DNA of 64,000 nucleotides, taken from Pasteurellaceae bacterium (GTDB lineage: Bacteria > Pseudomonadota > Gammaproteobacteria > Enterobacterales > Pasteurellaceae). The translations under genes were made by a program, and so were the position numbers. Under the pieces are notes generated by a model that was not told where the DNA came from, searched no databases, and saw only the letters and a program-made list of their open reading frames with translations. Below are positions 8,263-16,300 of the stretch, one piece after another; the first letter of the stretch is position 1; every line of letters starts with the position of its first letter. The stretch spans positions 40,545 through 104,544 of the forward strand of contig JAUMYT010000009.1 of NCBI GenBank assembly GCA_030528525.1. The letters run 5' to 3'.

Positions 8263-9951
8263 CTATGCTACAGCAACATCTCGCATTGAACCCAACCGCC
8301 CTGCATCCATCCGATAAACACAATCAAACTGTTCCAAGCCGTGCAGGCGGTGGGTGATCATCAACAGGGTTTTGTGTTGGCAATGCTCAAAAATAATCGG
8401 CAGGATCTGTTGCTCGGTTTCCCGATCTAAGCCTTCGGTCGGTTCATCGAGTAGCACGATTTCCGCTGGGCTAAGGAGCAAGCGAGCCAAACCTAAACGG
8501 CGTTGTTCGCCGCCTGACAGCGGGCGACCGCCTTCGCCAAGCCATAGCTCTAAGCCCTCTTGTTCAGTCAAATAACTCAAGCCCACTTTGGCAAGCACTT
8601 GATGTAGCTGTTCGTCACTGGCTTGCGGATTGCCGATGCGTAAATTCTGTTGCAGGCTGGCACTGAAAATATGCACCCGTTGGGTGAGCGTCACGATCTG
8701 TTTGCGTAAGGTTTGTTCCGCATAATCCGAAATTTTGCAGAAATTTAGCCAGATCTCCCCCCTTGTTGGGTCGTAATTTCGCACCAGCAGTTGGAACAGA
8801 GTCGATTTGCCGCTGCCCGTCTTGCCTAAGATAGCAACTTTTTGCCCTGCGAGAATCGTCAGGTTCACGTTATTCAACGCCAATTCTTCTCGGTCAGGAT
8901 AAGCAAAACTCAGGTTCTCAAAACGCACAAGCGGTTGGTTTTGTTCAACATTTTGCCATTCTGCCGAGCCGTTAAATTGCACCAGAGGTTGCTGTTCGGT
9001 GATGTCGCTCAACCGTTCGGCAGCGGCAATCACTTGCCCCAAATGCAAAAACGCCATTCCGATTGGACTGAGAATTTCCAGCGAAGCCAACACACAGAAC
9101 ACCACCAAGGCAATCAAGGCTTCTGGATTTTCAGCACTTGGCACGTTGATAGCGGTGGCGGAAAGGTAGAGCACGACCGTCACCAAAATGCCGTTAAAAG
9201 CAATCAGTAACGCATTTGACAAGCCTGCCAACTGGCTTTCGTGGCTTTGGGCGTTGAGCCATTGGCGTTCGGTCTGCTGTAATTTTTCGGTTGCGGTTTG
9301 TTGCACGCCGAACAGCAAAAATTCGCCGTTGAGCTGAATCCATTCGATAAATTGGCTACGGTAAGTGGCTCGTGAATGCACGGCGGTTTTGCCTAATTTT
9401 CGTCCAAGACGATAAAAAATCAGCGGAAAAATCAGCAATAATGCGGTCAGCGAGCCACAGATTATCAACGCCAACAACGGCGAGACGAAGGACAAGCCAA
9501 TCGCCATAAATAGGATCATCATCACCGCACTCACAAAGGGCGAAATCAGGTTCAAATAGAGAGTGTCGAGCGTGTCCACATCGGCGACCAAGCGGTTGAG
9601 CAATTCGCTGTGACGATAACGGCTCAACCCTGCGGGGCTAAGGGGAATCAGCTTGCGAAACACCGCCACCCGTAAATTTGCCAGCACCCGAAACGTGCCG
9701 TCGTGGGTCACCAGCCGTTCAAAATAGCGAGAAACCGTGCGACCAATCGCCAAACCACGCACGCCCGATGAGGGGTAGAAAAAGTTAAACAGCAGACTCG
9801 AGCCAACCAACGCCGATGCCGCCAAAAACCAGCCCGACAAGCTCAATAAGCCGATACTCGCCCCAAGGCTGGTAATCGCCAACACAATGCCGAGCACCAG
9901 TTGCCACAAGTGATTGCGGTAGAGCGAAAGAAAAGGAAAAAGAGAACGCAT
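8263..9951 (-). CDS. cydC: Heterodimeric ABC exporter CydC subunit
   Basis: With CydD it forms the inner-membrane thiol exporter/haem-linked ABC transporter needed for assembly of cytochrome bd and periplasmic c-type cytochromes. The 562-residue protein has an N-terminal six-helix membrane domain (about residues 1-310) and a C-terminal ATPase domain. The ATPase domain shows Walker A GKTGSGKST, the signature LSGGEQRRLGLARLLL, Walker B EIVLLDEPTEGLD and the switch MITHRL. Residues GEIWLNFCKIS after Walker A are encoded by a copy of the dispersed motif (8733-8766), replacing family sequence at equal length rather than inserted. It lies downstream of cydD on the same strand but 231 bases away, the gap being filled by a nested palindrome. 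Confidence 0.95.
   Translation of the reverse strand: MRSLFPFLSLYRNHLWQLVLGIVLAITSLGASIGLLSLSGWFLAASALVGSSLLFNFFYPSSGVRGLAIGRTVSRYFERLVTHDGTFRVLANLRVAVFRKLIPLSPAGLSRYRHSELLNRLVADVDTLDTLYLNLISPFVSAVMMILFMAIGLSFVSPLLALIICGSLTALLLIFPLIFYRLGRKLGKTAVHSRATYRSQFIEWIQLNGEFLLFGVQQTATEKLQQTERQWLNAQSHESQLAGLSNALLIAFNGILVTVVLYLSATAINVPSAENPEALIALVVFCVLASLEILSPIGMAFLHLGQVIAAAERLSDITEQQPLVQFNGSAEWQNVEQNQPLVRFENLSFAYPDREELALNNVNLTILAGQKVAILGKTGSGKSTLFQLLVRNYDPTRGEIWLNFCKISDYAEQTLRKQIVTLTQRVHIFSASLQQNLRIGNPQASDEQLHQVLAKVGLSYLTEQEGLELWLGEGGRPLSGGEQRRLGLARLLLSPAEIVLLDEPTEGLDRETEQQILPIIFEHCQHKTLLMITHRLHGLEQFDCVYRMDAGRLGSMRDVAVA
8733..8766 (-). repeat. CAAGGGGG/TTTGCAAA motif copy 4 (inside cydC)
   Basis: TTTTGCAGAAATTTAGCC then AGATCTCCCCCCTTGT, in frame in the CydC nucleotide-binding domain. 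The GCAAA end is degenerate (GCAGAAA). Confidence 0.6.
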
Positions 9952-9990
9952 TGTTTTTGTTTAGTCCTAAGTATATTTTACAAATGTCTG

Positions 9991-10150
9991 TTTTAGCCCT
10001 CTCCCTCCGAAAATCCTACGGATTTTCTCCTCCCTCTCCCGTAAACGGGAGAGGGTAATGTACATATTCTCCGATAATTCACTCTCTCCCGTTTACGGGA
10101 GAGAGACAGATTAAAATGCGTTCAGCATTTTAATCAGAGAGAGGGCTGAC
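9991..10150. repeat. Nested multi-hairpin palindromic element between cydD and cydC
   Basis: An outer inverted repeat (TAGCCCTCTC near 9994 against GAGAGGGCTG near 10139) encloses four perfect hairpins. They are GAAAATCC/GGATTTTC (10009-10027), CCCTCTCCCGT/ACGGGAGAGGG (10032-10055), CTCTCTCCCGT/ACGGGAGAGAG (10082-10105) and GATTAAAATGC/GCATTTTAATC (10109-10135). It could fold as a branched RNA in the cydD-cydC transcript. An uptake-signal core (ACAAGCGGT, 10149-10157) abuts the right edge. The repeated CCCTCTCCC stems resemble REP-type mobile palindromes; family membership is not established. Confidence 0.8.
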
Positions 10151-10157
10151 AAGCGGT
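10149..10157 (+). repeat. ACAAGCGGT uptake-signal core
   Basis: Exact core followed by AAATTT, between cydC and cydD at the edge of the nested palindrome. Confidence 0.7.
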
Positions 10158-10182
10158 AAATTTCCACTCATTTATTGCAAGT

Positions 10183-11919
10183 TCAGTTCAACAACTCCGC
10201 AAAAAATCCCTGTTGGGCAAGGTCGTCAAATTTGCCTTGTTGGACGATTTGCCCTTGCTTCATCACCCAAATTTCATCGCACTGTTTTAGATCTTCAATG
10301 CGGTGGGTGATCATCAGCGTAGTTTGTTCACGGTTTAAATTGTGCAAGGCTTGTAATACCTGCTGTTCTGATTGCAAATCCAAACTTGCTGTGGGTTCGT
10401 CCAACAATAAAAGCTGATACGGACGGAGCAAGGCACGTGCAATGGCGATCCGTTGGGCTTGTCCGCCTGAAATGCCGAGATTGGCATCGTGGATTTCGCT
10501 GTCTAGCCCTAAGCGATGGACAAATTCATCGGCTTTGGAATCTCGCAAGGCTTGCTCAATCGCCGTTTCAGTTGCCGTTGGGTTGCCAAGCAGAATATTC
10601 TCTCGCAACGTGCCTTTCATCAACTGGGGATTCTGCCCCACCCACGCTAGCACCGCTCGCCATTCGTCCATTTTCAGCTCTCGCAATTCCACGCCGTTGA
10701 TTTGCACCGAACCTTGATACGGCAAGAAGCCGAGCAACATATTCATTAAGGATGTTTTGCCTGCTCCACTCTGCCCGACCAAAGCAATATGCTGTTGAGC
10801 TTGCAAGCGGAAATTGAGTGGCTCGGTCAAGGCATTGCCCTGTGGTGAGAGAATCACGCACGCTTTGGCTTCAATCACAAGCGGTTGGTTTGGTAACGAT
10901 TTTTGCCCTTGGGCTTGGGTCAGCACTGTTTGATTGAGAAAGTCTTCAATGCTTTCTGCCGCCCCAATCGCTGCCGCTTTATCGTGGTAAAACACGCCCA
11001 ACTCTCGCAACGGCTGGTAAAATTCGGGAGCCAACATCAAGCAGAAAAAGCCGATAAACAGCGATACGGGCAAGCCGTAAGCCCCAAACGCTAACTCGCC
11101 CAAATAGCTAAAGCCGAAATAGACCGCCATTACTGCAATCGAAATCGCTGTGAAAAATTCCAACACGGCAGACGACAAAAACGCCATTTTCAGCACGTCC
11201 ATTGTGCTGGTGCGGAAATCTTCGGTACGCTGATAAATCTGCTCCGTTTGGGCGTCTGCTTGCCCGAACAGGCGAATGGTTTCTAAACCTTTCAAACTGT
11301 CTAAAAATTGCCCACTTAAACGAGCCAATACGCCGATATTCCGTTGGTTCGCTTCTGATGCCTTAAAGCCGACCAAAATCATAAAAATCGGTAATAATGG
11401 CAAGGTCAGAAACAGAATCAGCCCTGCAGCCCAGTTGAGCGGAAACACAAAAGCCAGAATCACAAGGGGGGTGATCACCGATAAAAACTGCTGGGGCAAA
11501 TAGCGAGCGTAAAAATTATGGATATTTTCCACCTGCTCTAACATTACCGTTGCCCAACTGCCTGCAGGGCGTTGAGCAATGCTCATTGGCCCAACAGTCG
11601 AGAGTTTGTCGATAATCTGTTGGCGTAAATGCAATCGCAACTGTTTTCCGGCTTGAAAACCGACTCGCTCACGCAACCATAAAATCATCGCCCGTCCAAA
11701 AAAACAGCCGAGCAAAGCGAAAAGTTGGGCGAGAAATTGGCTCGGCGATTGGTGCTGCACAATCATTTTGTGCAACATCGTTGCCAGTAAGCCCATTTGA
11801 GCGACAATCAACAACGCCCCCACCGAGCCAAGTAGCACATTCAGATAGAGCCATTTTTTGACGATTTTTTGCTGTTGGCGAAGCCATTTTTGTAACTGCT
11901 TTTGCCGTTGTTTATCCAT
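10183..11919 (-). CDS. cydD: Heterodimeric ABC exporter CydD subunit
   Basis: Partner of CydC in the cysteine/glutathione exporter required for cytochrome bd assembly. The 578-residue protein has a membrane domain (about 20-310) and an ATPase domain with Walker A GQSGAGKTSLM, signature ISGGQAQRIAIARALL, Walker B LLLLDEPTASLD and MITHRIEDL. It is the first gene of the pair on the minus strand. A partial copy of the dispersed motif (ACAAGGGGGGTGATCACC, near 11462) is in the coding sequence but lacks the TTTGCAAA half. The ATPase start, length and motifs are standard. The wide cydD-cydC gap is unusual because these genes are normally adjacent. Confidence 0.95.
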   Translation of the reverse strand: MDKQRQKQLQKWLRQQQKIVKKWLYLNVLLGSVGALLIVAQMGLLATMLHKMIVQHQSPSQFLAQLFALLGCFFGRAMILWLRERVGFQAGKQLRLHLRQQIIDKLSTVGPMSIAQRPAGSWATVMLEQVENIHNFYARYLPQQFLSVITPLVILAFVFPLNWAAGLILFLTLPLLPIFMILVGFKASEANQRNIGVLARLSGQFLDSLKGLETIRLFGQADAQTEQIYQRTEDFRTSTMDVLKMAFLSSAVLEFFTAISIAVMAVYFGFSYLGELAFGAYGLPVSLFIGFFCLMLAPEFYQPLRELGVFYHDKAAAIGAAESIEDFLNQTVLTQAQGQKSLPNQPLVIEAKACVILSPQGNALTEPLNFRLQAQQHIALVGQSGAGKTSLMNMLLGFLPYQGSVQINGVELRELKMDEWRAVLAWVGQNPQLMKGTLRENILLGNPTATETAIEQALRDSKADEFVHRLGLDSEIHDANLGISGGQAQRIAIARALLRPYQLLLLDEPTASLDLQSEQQVLQALHNLNREQTTLMITHRIEDLKQCDEIWVMKQGQIVQQGKFDDLAQQGFFAELLN

Positions 11920-11960
11920 ACTTATTCATATCCATTTACTGTGTTTTGACACATTCAATA

Positions 11961-12026
11961 TGTAGGATGGGCTTTCAGCCCATCAAAAATAAACTGCTAA
12001 CGTGATGGGCTAAAGCCCATCCTACC
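11961..12026. repeat. REP-like inverted repeat, copy 1
   Basis: TGTAGGATGGGCTTTCAGCC is mirrored by GATGGGCTAAAGCCCATCCT after about 20 bases. Each arm is itself a small palindrome (GATGGGCT..AGCCCATC). Similar arms recur at 12185-12247 and 31480-31543. Confidence 0.85.
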
Positions 12027-12184
12027 TTCTTTCTTTAAACTGTGAAGGCAGCATTTCACATTTGCAACGAGGGGGTTTTTTACCTACATTTTGCACATTG
12101 CCTGTAGAGTCGAAATATTTTTCGCCCCTTGGTTTCAGTTAAATTTTTTGTGGGGCAAATAATGATTTGCCCCTACACTCAATG

Positions 12185-12247
12185 TGTAGGATGGGCTTCA
12201 GCCCATCAAAATAAAATACTAACGTGATGGGCTAAAGCCCATCCTAC
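12185..12247. repeat. REP-like inverted repeat, copy 2
   Basis: TGTAGGATGGGCTTCAGCCC and GATGGGCTAAAGCCCATCCT as paired arms. It belongs to the second cassette copy. Confidence 0.85.
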
Positions 12248-12318
12248 CTTCTTTCTTCAAGCTGTAAGGGCAGCATTTCACATTTGCAACGGGGGGCACC
12301 TACATTTTGCAAATTTCC

Positions 12319-15300
12319 TTAATCAAACTCAAACCGATAAAGGAGATCGATCGCTTGATTTACGCTCGAGATCCATTGCAAATACAGACTTGGAGCAAGG
12401 CGATAACGTAAAGTGAGCTCTGTGAGTGGGGCAAAAATTCCAACACCGTATTTCACTTTAAATCGAGGGGTTAAGCTACCACTGACCACCACTTTGGTGT
12501 TATCACCAATCCCTGCTGTCGTCACATTGAGATCTGAAATCCCAAAAGCACTGCCAACTCCACCGACAATTTTACTGCTTTTCGATAAACTCAAACCAAT
12601 CAACGCTGCCGCAATCGAATTACTTGAACTGCCATCACCCCCTGATTCTAAACTTCGCCCTGTGAGAATGTAAGACAACGCCTGATCCTGTGCCATTGAT
12701 GGATTTGAGAAGATCTTCACATCAGGCGAGTCGGCAATGCCTGTTACCTTCACGCCTGCGACCACACTCGGATCTTCCATTGCTTCTGGGTTGCGAATCG
12801 CTTCAATATCCAAAGTCGGTTGCGAAGGCAAACCTGTGAAAGAAATCAGTCCTTTGCGGATCACTAAATCCTGCCCGAAAGAGGCAAAAGTGCCTCGTTG
12901 CAAATTCACTTGTCCGTATAAGCCTAACCCTCTCTGCCCTTGACGCACTTTTAATGTCCCGAACAAGGCGGTTTTTAAGCCGTAAGCATCTAATTTGACA
13001 TCGCTCTCAATCCGTTTACCGATATTGACTGAAATATCGCCGATAATTGCCATTCCCTGCCCTTGTTGTGGTAAATTTTTTGGAACGGGAAGTTTGTCGG
13101 TGAATTTATTTTTAATCGATCCTTCCATAATCACTTCATCACCGCTGACACTCACCGCACTTTCTGGCAACTCTTCGACTTCAATCCTTGCCCACGGAAT
13201 ATCAATATCTCCTGTTAAGCGGAGTTCTTTTGGAGTGACTTTCACTTCAATATCTGGGCTAACATCCACTTTCGCCATTCCTGGAATATCAATGCGGAAA
13301 CGCTGTGCTTTCGCACTAATACGCGTATGCCACGCCTCCAATTTTTTCCAATCCGCATCGCCTTCTAGCAAGAGATTGCTCTCTTTGGTCTGCACATTGC
13401 CCTTTAACGTGGAGTTTGTACCATTAAAATTCAGCCCTACATTGCCACCGACAATATCCATTGGCATTGCCGTCGAACGGACTTTCAGCCCGTTCAAATT
13501 CAAGTTGCCAAAGAGCTGCGGAGCTGTCGCATTGCCCCCAAGGGTCAAACGGGCATTGATTTCGCCATCCACTTTATCGCCACTATTTAGCAGTGGATTG
13601 ATCAAATGTAAATTGAACTTTTCTAGATTAACATTACCCGATAGACCACGCTGCTGGGTGAGATCTTTCACCCACAATTCACTCTGTAAACGACCGTTAT
13701 TCTCAATACGAATATCACTATTCAGATTGAGCGAGTTATCCGCCAAACGCAACTTCACGTTAACTGGGTTAAGCGTGATAGGAAAATCACGATAGTCAAT
13801 TTTTTGTGCTAATTTGATCCCATTTGAGCGGAGATCAAGGCTCACTTCAGGGGCTTTTTGACTAAACCACGCAGCATCCCCCTTAGCGGTAACGATACCT
13901 GAAAGTTGGCTGTTTTTATCTAAAAATGGTTGTGCAATGGTTAAATCTAACTTTTTGATTTCAAAGGGAACATTCCCTTCCAACCCAGCTTGGAAAGCCT
14001 GTGGAAAGCAAAGATGAAGCTTCGGATTTGTCCAACAATGGGCAGCGATGTTGGCGTTGACTTGCGAGTGATCGTAGTTCACCGCAATCGGCTTATCTGC
14101 TTTCCACTCGCCAACGGGAGATTGAATCATCACTTGACTTAACTGCCCCTGCCAACGTTGCTGCAAGCGGTCAAATGTTCCCGAAATTTGCAAATTCGCC
14201 CCAACAGGTTCGCCTTTGGCTTGCACAATCAACAGGTGCTCTTGCTCACTGCCCGATGCTTTCAGATTGGCATTATCGATCTGAATATCACCTTGTTTGA
14301 ATTGGCGTAAACTCAACACCAAATCGCCTACAATCTGCTCGGCAGTGGTGATCTTGCCTTTGGCGGTTAAATGCTGCAATTGAACTTGATCGTAGCGAAT
14401 ATTATTGGCAACTAAATCAAGATCTAATTCAGGCTGTTGAATATTCCCCAGCAAACGCACTTTACCCTTGGCACTGGCGTTTAATTTTGGCACTAAGCCC
14501 TGTAAATTGGGGGCATCAATATTCGCCCAAAAATCCGATTGTTCACCTAATCTGCCTTGCAAACCGATCGTATTCTCACCATAAATTAGGCTAGCTTGTG
14601 GCACATTGAGCAAGGTTTGGTGATCGGCACTTAATTCACCTTTGAGTTTCAGCTGCTTATCAAACAGCTTGCCATTCATATCCATTTCGGATACCGCAAC
14701 ACCCCATTCATCACCTTTTTCGCCACGCCCTGCATAGCCTTTGCTGTGCAAATCGCCCGACAGCACCGCCGCCCATTCAGGCAATAAAGATTTGGTATTG
14801 AGATTATTCAGTTTGACTTGAGCATCCCAGGCTACGCCATTTTGCCAATCGACTTTGCCAGCCAGCTCAGCCCGGCCTTGCAACGCGTTGATCGCCAATT
14901 TTTCCAGCTCAAATTGCGTCAGCTCGCCTGTGCCTTTCAATTTGACGGAACCCGCAGGCAAGCCCATTCCGCTCATTGCGACCTTGCCATCTAAAGCATA
15001 ATTGAGCAAATCCCCAGTTAACTGAAGGTCTAACTCGGTGAGCTTCAACGGGTCTTGCCCTTTTTCTGGTACAAATGGATAGCGGATAGCCTCACTCTTG
15101 ATGCTGAAATGAAGCGGCGTTTTTGGCTCGGCAAGCTGAACGGAGCCTTGAATCTGAGCGTTCACCGCCCCTGTTGTTTGAATATCTAAGGTGGTATTGC
15201 CAAACAACTCGCCTGCTAAGTTCGCATTGACTTGGCTGGCAGGCAATTTAAATTCAGGTAAATCTGGGCTGTTGGCGTGTAATTGCCATACAAGGGGGTA

Positions 15301-16281
15301 ATTATCTGTGAGTTTTAGTAAACCTTTGCCCGCCACATTGCCTTTGTCGGTTTGGATTGAAAGTTGTTGTAATTCCACGGTTTGGCTATCTGATTTCGCT
15401 GCCAGTTGCACATCTGAAATCAGTAGCAATGACTTAGCCTCAAGCGGCTTGCCTTGTGCATCTTGCTGTTTTTGTACGAGTTGGATCGATTTGGCTCGCA
15501 TTTCTGGCAAATCAAGATGAAGCGGTAATTCAATCGGATCGAGCTTGGTTAATAACGGCTGTGCCAATTGCTGCTTGAGTGCGTCCCAATCCACTGGCAG
15601 CTTGTTTGCTGGGGTCTGCTTGGCTTTTTCTTTTTTCGCTTTTTTCTGCTCCGAACTGACCGCTTGTGGCGGCAAACGAATAGTTAAGCCATCGAGTTCA
15701 GTCGGTGAAATCGCCAGCTGGTTGCCTTGCCCTGATAAGCCTGTATGGAAATGATTTAAGGCAATATCCATTTGATCAACGCTCACCTGCAAATCATCAA
15801 TCGCAATGCGTTGAAGATTCACTGGTAATGGCAGCTCAAATTGCCCTGTTTTCGTGGCTTTTTCTGAGGCTTGAGCTGGTGGCAACTTACTGGTATCTAC
15901 CCGAATTTTCGCCTTCGACAACGCCAAATTTTCCACACAGGCTTTACCTTCCAGTAAGCAACCAAAACCAATGTGTAGTGCTGCCTCGCCCGCATCTATT
16001 TCTACACCGTCCATCACAAAACGAGTATCCGATAAACGCAAGCCCTCTTGTAAACTGCCTTCTACCTTGCCAATACTCAATTGATCCATCGACTTCGCCA
16101 ACCATTGCAAGGCGAACTGTTGCCCTTTCGCCGTGGCGAGAAACCCTATCGGAATTGCGATCAACACCATCAGTAGCACGATGCCATAGGCAAGCCACCG
16201 CCATCGACTTTTACGTTTTTGGTGGGCGGGTGGAGGGGCTGAATTGCCGTAATCTTGGGGTGAATGTTGGTTATCTTGCAT
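12319..16281 (-). CDS. tamB: Translocation and assembly module inner-membrane protein TamB
   Basis: TamB is an inner-membrane-anchored, periplasm-spanning protein with a lipid-groove (taco) beta structure that works with TamA in outer-membrane protein assembly and phospholipid transport. The 1320-residue protein has one N-terminal membrane anchor (WLAYGIVLLMVLIAIPIGFL, about residues 29-48), a long repetitive beta-rich body, and the conserved C-terminal DUF490/TamB domain (GKRIESDVKLDAYGLK onward). It ends in an aromatic residue pattern (LLYRFEFD). It is 19 bases downstream of tamA on the minus strand, the normal operon. Long antisense open frames over this gene are compositional shadows. Confidence 0.95.
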   Translation of the reverse strand: MQDNQHSPQDYGNSAPPPAHQKRKSRWRWLAYGIVLLMVLIAIPIGFLATAKGQQFALQWLAKSMDQLSIGKVEGSLQEGLRLSDTRFVMDGVEIDAGEAALHIGFGCLLEGKACVENLALSKAKIRVDTSKLPPAQASEKATKTGQFELPLPVNLQRIAIDDLQVSVDQMDIALNHFHTGLSGQGNQLAISPTELDGLTIRLPPQAVSSEQKKAKKEKAKQTPANKLPVDWDALKQQLAQPLLTKLDPIELPLHLDLPEMRAKSIQLVQKQQDAQGKPLEAKSLLLISDVQLAAKSDSQTVELQQLSIQTDKGNVAGKGLLKLTDNYPLVWQLHANSPDLPEFKLPASQVNANLAGELFGNTTLDIQTTGAVNAQIQGSVQLAEPKTPLHFSIKSEAIRYPFVPEKGQDPLKLTELDLQLTGDLLNYALDGKVAMSGMGLPAGSVKLKGTGELTQFELEKLAINALQGRAELAGKVDWQNGVAWDAQVKLNNLNTKSLLPEWAAVLSGDLHSKGYAGRGEKGDEWGVAVSEMDMNGKLFDKQLKLKGELSADHQTLLNVPQASLIYGENTIGLQGRLGEQSDFWANIDAPNLQGLVPKLNASAKGKVRLLGNIQQPELDLDLVANNIRYDQVQLQHLTAKGKITTAEQIVGDLVLSLRQFKQGDIQIDNANLKASGSEQEHLLIVQAKGEPVGANLQISGTFDRLQQRWQGQLSQVMIQSPVGEWKADKPIAVNYDHSQVNANIAAHCWTNPKLHLCFPQAFQAGLEGNVPFEIKKLDLTIAQPFLDKNSQLSGIVTAKGDAAWFSQKAPEVSLDLRSNGIKLAQKIDYRDFPITLNPVNVKLRLADNSLNLNSDIRIENNGRLQSELWVKDLTQQRGLSGNVNLEKFNLHLINPLLNSGDKVDGEINARLTLGGNATAPQLFGNLNLNGLKVRSTAMPMDIVGGNVGLNFNGTNSTLKGNVQTKESNLLLEGDADWKKLEAWHTRISAKAQRFRIDIPGMAKVDVSPDIEVKVTPKELRLTGDIDIPWARIEVEELPESAVSVSGDEVIMEGSIKNKFTDKLPVPKNLPQQGQGMAIIGDISVNIGKRIESDVKLDAYGLKTALFGTLKVRQGQRGLGLYGQVNLQRGTFASFGQDLVIRKGLISFTGLPSQPTLDIEAIRNPEAMEDPSVVAGVKVTGIADSPDVKIFSNPSMAQDQALSYILTGRSLESGGDGSSSNSIAAALIGLSLSKSSKIVGGVGSAFGISDLNVTTAGIGDNTKVVVSGSLTPRFKVKYGVGIFAPLTELTLRYRLAPSLYLQWISSVNQAIDLLYRFEFD
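15659..15667 (-). repeat. ACAAGCGGT uptake-signal core (reverse) in tamB
   Basis: ACCGCTTGT on the plus strand, preceded by a G at 15658 side on the complementary strand extension (ACAAGCGGTC), inside the lysine/alanine-rich low-complexity part of TamB. Confidence 0.65.
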
Positions 16282-16300
16282 TGCATTTGCCCTAAATGGA

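Larger units (their letters stand above)
11955..12318. repeat. Two direct copies of a REP-containing cassette upstream of cydD
   Basis: This 399-base gap between tamB and cydD contains no gene. About 140 bases are present twice (about 11955-12100 and 12180-12318). Each copy holds a REP-like inverted repeat, then CTTCTTTCTT, then GCAGCATTTCACATTTGCAAC, then a degraded G-run and CCTACATTTTGCA. The second half of each copy looks like a decayed CAAGGGGG...TTTGCAAA motif. Between them lies a different palindrome at 12150-12175 (GTGGGGCAAAT/ATTTGCCCCTAC). Confidence 0.8.

Noticed and set aside
15705..16295. Long open frame on the plus strand opposite tamB
   Set aside because: Antisense to conserved tamB codons, no ribosome site, composition as expected for the complement of the real gene; the same applies to the 12995-13795 frame.
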